From Sarcocystis neurona (Eukaryota; Apicomplexa; Conoidasida; Eucoccidiorida; Sarcocystidae), in NCBI GenBank assembly GCA_000727475.1, contig KL647325.1:485719-549718 (forward strand): 64,000 nt of DNA, in the 5' to 3' direction. Numbering within the stretch: the stretch's first letter is position 1; each line of letters opens with the position of its first letter. This document shows positions 13,338 to 24,720 of the stretch, piece after piece. The notes under the pieces are model-generated. The model was not told the DNA's origin and searched no databases. It was given only the letters and a program-made list of their open reading frames with translations. A program made the position numbers and the translations under genes.

Positions 13338-14380
13338 CTACAGAGACACACGCGCGTGTATTTCTCTGTACACGTGTGTGTGAAGATACACCTCTACCAG
13401 CTCTGCAACCGGGCCGCTCGCGCAAAAAAGACGAACTGCTGTGCAGAGAGGCCATGCAAATCTCGTGGGAGAGGCGCATGCGTAGACGCGCTGTGTGCTT
13501 ACTGCAAGACTCTTTTTCTTCTTCTTCTGCAGCAGCAGCAGCGAGGAGTTGCTCTTCGAAGTCCGCATGCCACTCCGACGGATGTGCTTCGGCAAGCAAA
13601 CCAGAACGGAAACAACAACAAAACACCACCGATGACTCACCTGCAACCTGCACTGAGGAAGAGAATCGCGAAGACGCGCGACGGGGAGCAATGCAGAAAA
13701 AGTAGAAGAGGGAGAAGAGACAAAAACTGCGAATTCAGGAGAGGAGGAATGTTGTCTGCGCTCGACAAAACGAAAAAGCAAAAAGGAAACAGACGGCAGT
13801 CTCAACTCAGTGGCCCCTGTCGTCGCTCCTGCTGCGGCAGCACACTGCTGCTGGAGGCTCTCTCCTGCTGCACATCGCCTGCTGCTGCTGTTGCTGCGAA
13901 GGTGACACTCTCCATGCTGTACATTACATAAATTAATATACTACTACTGGCTTGTATTTACATATATATATATACATATGTATGCGCCCTGAGTGTAGTG
14001 AGTGCTGTTTCCGCCGCTGTGTGCACCGCCAGCAAAGCCGCTCCACGCCTTCCCCCGGGCGCCCACTCTCTTCTGCTGCTGCTGGGGCTGCTGGAGCTAC
14101 TGCTGCTGCGGGTGCTACTGCTGCTGCTGCGGCTGCTGGTGCCGCTGCTGCTGCTGGGGCTGCTGGTGCTGCCGCTGCTGCTGGTGCTGCCGCTGCTGCT
14201 GGTGCTGCCGCTGCTGCTCGTGCTGCCGCTGCTATCGCACCGATAGACGACGTGCTGCCGTCCATCTGGGCCGCGCGCACTACTGCGGAGCTGCGCTGAG
14301 GCCACACGCAGGATATGCTGCTGATGTCGTTCTACGTGTCACGGCGGCAGCCGGCAACACGCCCACACGCCGCCGCTACT
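13338..14380. other. CAG/CTG-rich block with an 18-bp repeat
   Basis: At 14070-14235 the plus strand carries tandem CTGCTGCTGGTGCTGCCG-type units of 18 bp, read as poly-Ala/Pro or poly-Ser/Gly on the minus strand depending on frame. A minus frame at about 13660-13530 contains the Glu-rich text EAHPSEWHADFEEQLLAAAA followed by a donor-like GTAAGC. Such triplet blocks mark exon neighbourhoods elsewhere in the window, so this may belong to the unresolved 3' end of the HDAC gene. Confidence 0.3.
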
Positions 14381-16856
14381 GAGGTCCGGAGGGGCGATTT
14401 TCTCCGCCCAGGACTTCACACCGCTCATTGGGCGATGTTTCTCTCTGTCAAGATGCGCTGTGCTGAGCGAGGCCGTCGTAGAACTTGCACGTACACATAC
14501 ACCCACACATATACGCACACACATCCACACGCACAGACATATACATATGTATCTGTGAGAAGATTACTACGCAGGTTCTGTGTCAAGACTCATGTAGGTA
14601 CGCGCGTATGCTGCTGAGAGTGCGGATGCAGAAAGCGAGAGGTGTTGGGAAAAAGAAGAAGTTTAGACGAGGTATTACCCGCAGAGATTTGGGCGCAGAC
14701 CGGGAAGACGTAGTCCTTCAGCGTCTCGAAGACGTTTTCTCTGCAGACACGCATGCCCGCGCAACGACACCGAAGCAGCAAGCACCGCTCTCACAAGAAG
14801 GACGCATGCACACCGGCGACTTACGCCGAGACCACAAGTAACATATAGTCAAGTTTCATCATCACTGGGCAGGGGGGGGGGCAGAGGGACGCACGGCTGC
14901 TTCGTAGCTCTGCAGCTGATTTACCGGTTACCTACACACACATGCATGCTACTCCCCCACATGCGTGGTTGCAGATGCCCAACCAGCCTAGCTTCTCTTC
15001 GTTATATTCCAAAGAAAGTTCTTTCTCTTCCACATGTGTGCCCCTGTCTATTGGGGCCTCTGCGCAAGACAGAAGAAACGGAAGAACGCTTCGTCTGAAA
15101 CTTCACACAAAACGTCCACGACGCATCCCTTTAAAACGAGTCGTCACCGCTGCTGACCACAAACGGACCTCCCTCTCCATCTCTCCTTTGGTCACACATG
15201 TACACTTATATAAATACGTATAAATCTACGTATATTCACGCATGTACGAAGGTATACTGATATATAATACGTGCCTCCCTTTTGCGACAGTGCGGCCAGA
15301 AGGGCGGCTTATTTAATGTTCAACGCCCTTGTACCCACCGTCACGTTTATCTGCTTGTGAGTACGCAAAGACGGACACATACATACATAGGTATGCACAG
15401 ATATACTGGTATATATATAACACATGCATGCGCACATAGGTATGCTTATGCATATTTTTGAATGCGCAGAAAAGTACGTACACGTGTATGAGTCCGTGCG
15501 GCGAGGCAGGAACTCACGTAGTGTGACACCCCTCCCTATGCACACGTCGACGTGTACATATCTACGGAAGAAAGACAGTTCAGGCAGGTGTTTCAGCAGC
15601 GGAGCTACGCTGAGATACTCCACTTTCTTCCACTGCAATGCGTCAGCACACGTTCCCGTTCAACTCCCCTGCCTTCTCAATATAGAAAGATCCACACACC
15701 CAGCCAGTCGAGCAACGCTGACTTCTTGTAGGGGCGCAGATATGTTGCAAGAGCTTCCCATCTGATTCTCGACTTCTCCCTGCATGTGTCTGTGCATCCC
15801 TCCGCGTAGAGCCACGCGACACAACGTTTTAACAGAGCTGAGACACATGTACCGCTCTACCTATACGTACAAATCCTTATATATATATGCATGCGCGCAT
15901 GCACTGGGATGGTGATTAGGGGACCGGGTAGTATGTCACCATGTATTACAGAAAAGGACGGCACGAGACGTGTCGGAAGAGGAAGGCACAGAGAGAGTGA
16001 CATCAGCCAGCCAATGCTGTATTCACGTACATGCCAGGTACAGAAGGAGATGTGTGTGCCGTAGTAGCCGTAGGCTTGAGCGAGATATATACTGGCGGCC
16101 TTCCGATGCATGCAGAGTCCGTGTGTGGGGGTATACGTGTATGTGTGTATGTCTGTTGCGAGTGTGTGTCTGTCTTGTCTTCTTTTTTCACTCTTTCGCT
16201 TTGTTCTACGTCTTCTCTACATATATGTGAAGACTTTGGCATGCCTGCGTCTACGTGTGCATGCTTGTGGAGAAGATACACATAGAAATCGGTCTCTCGA
16301 ATTCTTTCTGTGGACTTCTTCACCACCGACGTGAAGCGTTGTGTGTGCCCTAGAGAAGAAGAAGATGAAGACTTGCTGAAGAAGCGTCTGCTGCTCTGCG
16401 GAGCGATGTGCGTAGCGTCTTCTGCGTCCCGCGCTACACATGCGTGCCGGCTGGTTGTGTCGACTACCGGCGGGATAAAACTGCGCAGAGGACTTCACGC
16501 GCGGGGGTTCTCCTCAGTAAGCACGGCACCGAACACATACTGCGAAGGAAAGTTCTCAGCAGTAGATCAAATAAAGAAAGGGGTTCTTCAGATGGCCACA
16601 CAAAAAGACCAGGGACGTCAATTAGATAATATTGCATGCCTCACGCATAACCACATACATATACTGACTTGTACACGTATATATATATATAGGCAGAGAG
16701 GGAGAGATAGAGACAGATAGAGAGACGTTTACACATATAAGTATATATGTGTGTATACTACCAGACTGACAGAAGTAGATTTCGTCTGTGAGGTTGTATA
16801 TGCATATGTGTGGAGCGCGCATATATGGAGAAGAGAGGATGAAGTCGCAAGCCTAC
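14381..16856. other. Downstream flank or last introns of the HDAC gene
   Basis: Mixed complex sequence and microsatellites, with a 10-G run at 14872-14881. No exon could be joined in phase to the last certain HDAC exon. A minus-strand piece around 15610-15560 has phase-compatible open sequence but no convincing match to an HDAC tail. Confidence 0.3.
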
Positions 16857-16968
16857 ATAAGCGAGTGTATGTACTCCTCGTCATTGCGGTTCTCCATATT
16901 CGCCGTCCGAACATCCAACTTGTGGTCCGGCCCATAGTAGCCGAGGTACTCACTTTCTTCAGGAATAT
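16857..16968 (-). CDS. HDAC: HDAC exon 9
   Basis: The acceptor is TTTTTTTGCAG. It encodes [20 protein letters not shown] and [17 protein letters not shown], matching the segment after the GGGGYT loop in class I HDACs. The proposed donor AT|GTAGGC overlaps an ATG TAG reading, so this could also be the final exon. Confidence 0.85.
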
Positions 16969-19900
16969 CTGCAAAAAAACGCACACCCAAGCTTCTCACA
17001 AATGTCTCTATGAATACTCCTTCGCTCTTCTTCTTCGGTTCCGTCTTTCAAAGGACGTCTGTGCAACTCCGTTCAGAGACACAGACACACAGACACACAC
17101 ACAGATACGGAGCAATAAATGACGTGGGTAAAGACGCCTATACATCTTGCTGCATGCGTTTCCCTTATCTATTCGTCTATCGGGCTGGCTACACCTAGAA
17201 ACAACTGACGTGAAAACACACCTATATGTATCTCTCTATGTGTTTCTCTACCTATTCATCTATCTGTCTGGTTACACCTATACATACATATATATATGTA
17301 CATGAGGGGAATATACAGATGATCAACGCGACAACTCTCCGTATATATATATATATCTACATGTATATCAATAGTTGTACTTATCCAACCATACACATAT
17401 CAGTGTGTATATATATATGTTTCTGTCTTTCTCTCTGTATGTGTATATGGGCAGACAAAGAGTGCAGCAGACACAAAATGCAGACGACGAGGCACATGTG
17501 TATTAATGAATAAAATGCTTGAATATCGAAGGAAATGCGTCAGTTAACGAGGTCAATGCAGTCACACATCAATAACTTGGAAACAGAGCGTATCAGAGAG
17601 GGATAGCACATAGCGCAGCAGCAGCCCGTGCTGACGCAGCAACAGCAGCGGCACCGTACAAGCAGACATACACAAACTACACATATATATATATATATGT
17701 GGATTTCTACCATACGTGAACGTAACCGTCTACGAAAGAGACACACATATGCGTAGGAAATGCACACCTATATATACATATATATATATGTACGTACATA
17801 CACATATTTTACATATACATATATGTATACACACGTACATTTTACATATACATATATGTATATACACGCACACACACACGCACACACAGAAGTGTGCACT
17901 CGGCTGTGTATCAAGAGTCCGGAGACCAATGGACACCTCACCCACAAACACACATCCATACACACATACATACATACATTATATGTATATATATACGTAT
18001 ACACGTATACACATACACATATATACATATATATACACGAATATATATATATATATATGCGGACGGGTATACTGTGAAATAATGAATGTTTCTTGTTCGA
18101 CGGAACAAGTGTGTACGGGTGCGTAGACCTTCAGGAGGGGCGCTTGCAGCTGTGGGAGACTATCTCTGGTTGAGAAGTGCAGCAGCAGGCGCGCGTGTAG
18201 ATAAACTACGAAGACGTCCACTTCACTGCCTCGACACGAACGCGCGAGACATATATACGCACTGGAGGAGGCAACTATATATATATACATGTACGTATGT
18301 ATGTGTGTCTCACTCTTGTCTAACAAATGTGAGACGCAGCACAGACCGCGACAGCTTAGACCCAAAAGGCATGCGTATGTAGACACACAAGTACGCGTGG
18401 CCCATTATATGAGGCGATGTCTCATGGAAGTAGCGCCGAGCGACATTTTGTTGAACTTCTGAGAGATCGTTCTCCCCTCCTCTCTCTTCACGTTCTGATA
18501 TTTTGAATATCCACTTGTATATATGTATGGACGTATGTGTTTGTATGTATACACAGATGCATGTACGTATGTGTGGACGTATGCAAGTATGTCTGTATGT
18601 ACGTATCTGTGTATACATGTACGTATGTATGTCTGTATGTACGTACTAGTGTGCGCATGCACGTAGAGATGTGTGTATGTATGTATGTAAGTAAGTAAGC
18701 GTATATATATATATATATGTGTACGTTTGTATGTTTGTATACGTGTGCATGTACGTATGTCACGTGTGTGTGTGTGTGTGTACGTAGATCGATATATATG
18801 TGTATGTGTGACTGGGTGCATAAGTGGGCGTCGAGAAAGCGGAAGCAGCAGAAGGGCAGAGGAAGTCGAAGACGGAGAAAAGCAACGGACGAGGAGGAGA
18901 ACGTAAAGTATCAAAGCATGCACTTGCCTGGGGAGAGTTCTACACCTAAGACACATGCAGATTCAACTGCCCAGCATCGCGGCACGTTCCGCAGGGTGTA
19001 GCCTCCTCCACCAAGGAAAACGGTGGGTAAACCTTTCTCTCGAAAATACTTCGCAGCTTCACTGTGACCTGTCGCACAAACAACCCCGCAAATTCACACA
19101 CACACACACATACACGAGAATCAGACGTATACACATATATGTATATATATATACATATATATATACAAGTTGGTCGCTGTATATGCATTGCTGCAAAATG
19201 TACTGTGTACATACATACGAAGAAGCAGAAACTCATATATATATATATATGTATATATGGACACAATGAAATGCACTTATATACACATAGACATATATAT
19301 ATATACACATATGGACACAGTGAGATGTATGTATATACATACAGACACACACACTATATAAATATGTATTTTCGACAACATATAGATTCACATGAATATA
19401 TATGTATATACATATGTGAACACGGTGACTTATATTTATATACACACGGACACATATATGTATATATATGTATATGCATGCGTTCGAAGACGCATAGATT
19501 CACATATATATATGTATAAATGTGTACACAGTGAAATGCATTTGTATACACACAGACACAGATGCACATATACATATATATATATGCATACATGTGCATA
19601 TAGGATATATAGCTGGGATGTACCAAGTTCATATATATAGACGGAAGGCATCTTGAGGGAGACCAATGCTTTCTTCCTTCTAAAACGACTCACGCGTCTC
19701 ACAGCGTCGTGTTCATACGCTACACACACCGACGTCTGTCTCCATCTCTTCAATACAAATATACATAAATATGTATGTATGAAAGCCTCCGCAGGCAGAG
19801 AATTGAACACGGCAGCGTGTCTACTGAATACGTAGAATTGTCCACACACACACGTATGTATATATACATATCTGTACCCGTGAGGCAATCACAGAGAAAC

Positions 19901-22900
19901 ACTAGGCGCCTGCCTCGTGGCTTGTACAGGGGATTGTATCTATGCATCAAGATACACATACATATATTTGGGCGGCCATATATAGAATACCACACGCCTA
20001 AGCCTGTGTAGATATGTTCAAGTATATATGTAGGGCCCACACATATGTGGGCGCATGCAATATATATACATATGAGGGTTCCATTTTGTGTCTCTCTTCT
20101 TCTTCCTGAAGGATTCACATACGTGCATATATGAGTGTCTCCGAAACGGTGTCCCTCTTCGTGTATCTCTCTCGCCATACACACACTTACTACAGATACA
20201 TATTTACATACAAATGTAGATATGGCCCACGGACATGTGTACATAGATATATTTCTTGTCCCCTTCCTTCTTCTCAGTCTCGGTATTTTCTGTGAGAGAG
20301 ACGTGCCTGAGTCTTTGCCTGCTGTAGACGCTTGGTAACGACGTACGCAGCGACAGGTAGACGCTATCAACTTAGTGTAGCTGCGTCTCTATCGATACAC
20401 CCGACACCAAAAATGCATGCATGCAAAAAGAGACAGCTGACTTTTTTTCCTCGCTACTACACATCGCTAGCTCGCTAGCTACGTACGTGTAGACGAGCGG
20501 CTCATCACACTATCTGTGAAGTGGCTCATCTCATTCTTTTTGTCTCCCTGTCTCTGTGCACTCGTGTGGGCAGGAACTCACTACGCATGCAGGCAGAGAC
20601 CGGAAACAACCCACCTACGACTGACAAATTGAAGCAGCCCAGGCGATCGCCTGCCAGTGAGTCCGCTCCGCTCTGCAGGACCACCGCCTCGGGGCGATAC
20701 ACTTCCAATATTCGATCCATCACCTGTACGCAGCAGCACGTGTGGCACGCGCGCAGCAGCGAGGGCAGCAGCAGCACAAGCAGCAGCTGATGCAGACGCA
20801 GCAGCAGAAATCGAAGGAGAGAGCAACACAGTTGTTGCGACCGCAGCTGACGCAAGAGCAGCAGCAGCAGACGCGCGTCGAGAGACGGAAATGCCAGCAG
20901 TGACGCGGCACCAGATGAAATCCAGCAGCAGAAGAAAGGCGGCAGCAAAACGCAGCGCCAGATGCGGAAGAGGCAGCAGCCAGGAGCCACGAACATGCAG
21001 TCCGGAGTAGCAGCACAAGCAGCAGCAGCAGAAGCAACAGCCGCTGCAAAGGCAGAGCCAAGAACGCCAGAAACAGCAGCACCGGCAAGGGGGAGCAGCA
21101 CATGCAGAGAGAAGACGCCGCAAAACGTGAGGCAGTGGTACTGCGATATATGTGCAGCAACAGCAGCAGCGGCGCGGTGCCAGCAGCTGGGCGGAGGTTC
21201 AGAAGCAGCAGCAGTTGTAGAAGAGGCGCTACAAAAGAAGGGGACACGCATGTAAAGGCAGACAAAATTCCTCGAGATGGGTAGTTTTATAAGCAGAGTC
21301 ACGAGTACGTGAACACAAAGAGAAAAGTCGAGGCACATACACATTCCCCTGCATATACACCCACAAGCATGTATCTACATCTCTATGTATACATTCAGGG
21401 ATATATGTACACATACATCCTAAGTGTAGTATTCAAGTGTATACATATACACATATACATATATATATATTGTTACAGCGATACACATATGTACACATTA
21501 TATATATATATATCAGTACATATCAGTGAACGTCCCTTACATATATACACATATATATATATATATATGTGAGCGCACACGTTATATCCACATCTATATA
21601 TATATAAGAACAAGCAGAACAACTGATGTATCGGGTTGAGATGGGTAGAAAGATATACTGACGCATCTGAAGAGACGAATATACATGCTGTCCGATATGC
21701 CCTCGTGTAGGGGGACGTTGACGCTGTAGCCCAGGCCCGCGTCTGCGCCGATGTCATCTACTGCGCCGGTGCCGGGGAAGTAGTCGCCGTACTTGTGGAA
21801 GGAGCAGCACATCACTCTGCAGCAAGGCGAAAGAAGACAGACGAAAAGAGACAGAGAGGGAAGTGCAAGGAAAAGCAGAAAAAGAAAAGAGTAACAGCAG
21901 CAGCAGGCCACCCGCGACGGGGAAGAAGAATCGTGCCCAGAAGAAGGAGAGGAACAGCAGCAACAGCAGCGAGTCCTCTAAGGCAGCTCCGGAGAAATGA
22001 GCCGCTGTATGTGGCAAGCAGCACCAGCAGGGCTGCTAAAGGACACGAAGAAAAAGTAGCGGGAGCGGAGAGGAGGACGGAGAAGAGAGTGCGGCAAAGT
22101 GCAAAGCAACAGCGTGAAGGGAGAACAAAAGACGGCAAGCGGCCGCTGCTGTGGCCGGCGGAATCGCTCACTCTGCAGCAGCAGCAGCAGCGTAGAGACA
22201 AGACGAACTGAGGGGCAGAGGACGGGCTACAGAAAAGATTTGCAGGTCAGGCAGGTAGGCGGAGAGGACAGCAGCAGCAGCGGCACAGCTGCAGCGGCAC
22301 AGCAGCAGCAACACAACCTCCTGCGTGCAGTATACGAACCCCTAAGTATCAACGCAGCAACAGCAGCGACCTCCCGCAGACGATAACCGGCAGACACTGC
22401 AGCAGAAGTTCGAACAGCAAGACGCGCGGTGCTTGCAGCAGCGGAGAAGACGAACCGCAGCACCAGAAAGCCACGGCGCTTGAAGCGACCCAGGCTTCTA
22501 AAGACTCATGCAGTGTATGCACCGCAACTGCTTCTGCTGCGGCCCTCACGCAGCAGCTGTCGCTTCTCTCTGGGATGTGTATAGAGACGCCGCCGTGTGG
22601 AGAAGACTGCAGCACGTTCGTACGAGCTCTCTGCCTGCAGCTGCTGTTGGCCTCCCTAGAAGAGCTCCCCTGCGGATGGAAGCAATATCCGCAGCAGAGG
22701 CAGCAGCAGAAGCGGTGCAGGGTCAAGCAGTTGCAGCACCCCAGCAGTCACAGGCACACGGCGTGGCAGCAACAGCAGCTAGACGAGAACACGCGCGCTG
22801 CAGATATGAGCTGCAGCAGCAACAGCGACCCCTCGGAGCAGTGGTACCTTCGGAAGAGAGAGAAGGAGAGAGAATGAAAAGGAGAATGAGCTACAACAAC

Positions 22901-24684
22901 AACGGCAACCCTCAACAGAAGTAGTAGCTTCGGAAGAGAGAGGAAGAACGCTTCTTCTGTATGACTGCGCCACCGCTACCTGTGGCTGACAAATGCTGGT
23001 CCAAGCTGCCCCAGTTGCTCCTGCTGCATCCTGTTTCTTTGTTGCTGCTTTCTGTTGGTTCGTACTGTACGCTTCTAGTTCCTGCTGCTTGCTGTCGCCG
23101 TTGCTGCTGCATGTTGCTGGTCGCCGCTGCTGCTGACTGCTGCTGCTGCTGACTGCTGTTGTTGACTGCTGCTGCTGCTGACTGCTGCTGCTGCTGACTG
23201 CTGCTGCTGCTGACTGCTGCTGCTGCTGACTGCTGCTGCTGCTGACTGCTGCTGCTGACTGCTGCTGCATGTTGGGGTTGCTGCTGCTGCTGTTGACGGC
23301 TGCTGCTGACTGCTGCTGCATGTTGGGGTTGCTGCGAATTGCCACTACCTCGACGTCTTTCTGCTGCTGCGAGTTGCTGCTGCAACTGGTCTATACCTGG
23401 GGGATGTGTAGAACGCTTCTTCCACCCCGTCACCGTGATGGATATCCACATCTATATATAAGACGCGATGCTTCACGCGAAGCAGCTCCAGCGCTGCTAA
23501 GACGCAGTCGTTGACGTAGCAGAACCCGCTCGCCTCGTGCTTCTTTGCGTGATGCAGTCCTCCCGCCCTGCTCAAAGAAGCAGCAGCAGCAGGAGGCAGC
23601 GGCAGCAGGACGCAGTAGCAACAGGAGGAGGCAGCAGCAGCAGCAGGACGCAGCAGGAGCACGAGAAGGGAGCAGCGTGAAAAGCCAGCAACGCGACACA
23701 GCTGCGGGACGGGAAAGACACAGCAGCAGCGGCGCAGAATACGGCACCAGCAGTAGCAGTACGTGTGGGCGGCAGCACCAGAAGCAGACGACAGCAGCTG
23801 CAGCAGCAGCAGCCACACAAGCGCGCAACAGCAGCAGCAGCAGCACGAGAATCCGACAGCCCGGTAGCAACAGCAGGGGGGGAAAGAAGACGAAGCAGCG
23901 TATGCACAGTGACCCTCAGCCCAGCAGCAGCAGCAACGATGCGCCGCCGGAGAAAAAGTTCACCGGCAACGAGGGCAGCAGGAGTTCAGGGGGCAGCAGC
24001 AAGAGTGAAGGAGCGAGCAGCAGCGCACGGCGGGGGACCTGACCGCAGCGACAGCAGAGTTGTCGACAGCAGCAACAGCGCCGGGACGTGGGCGCCGCGC
24101 AGAGCAGAGAATAGGAGACGGCAGCAGCGGCAGCAAGCTCTTCTTTTGCAGGGGAGAGCGCAGAAGGCGTGGCGCGCCAGTCACCAACAAAAACAGGAGC
24201 ACCAAGGCGGCAGCAGCAACGGCGATAGGAAGAAGCGGATGTGCAGCAGCAGCAGCGGCCCAGTACGAACGCAGCAACTCTTCTGTTTCTTCTCTCTTCC
24301 ACCAGGGAAAATGCGAGACAGCGGAAGAAATCTCCTCCCAGCAACAGCATATTGAGGAAGCACCACCTGAACTCTCCTCTGCGTGCTCTCGCACATCTTC
24401 GCCGTGTACACAGCTGCGCCTACGGCGTCCACTACGATAAGAGTAAACGTGCACACATATCTGCGTAGACACGCGCATCAATAAATTTACATGGGAAGAG
24501 AGACAGGCGCCAAGAGAGAGGTTTGCACCCAGGTCTTTGCAGACAGTGTATATACATATGTATACATATATATATATATATGTATATACGTATGTATACG
24601 GGCATACGTACACATCGACATATGTGTGTAATGCTCCCTGGGCATTACAGAGAGCGTACACATATACATGTATATACCTCTATG

Positions 24685-24720
<36 letters not shown>

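Noticed and set aside
18090..18260. Minus-strand open stretch [20 protein letters not shown] considered as an HDAC exon
   Set aside because: The correct continuation of the HDAC after 18946 is at 16968, where text and phase match the family.
22779..23451. Minus frames of poly-Gln, poly-Ser and poly-Ala resembling a prion-like or transcription-factor domain
   Set aside because: The HDAC alignment passes directly from 23397 to 21816, and the exon frame meets a stop soon after the donor, so this is intronic minisatellite.
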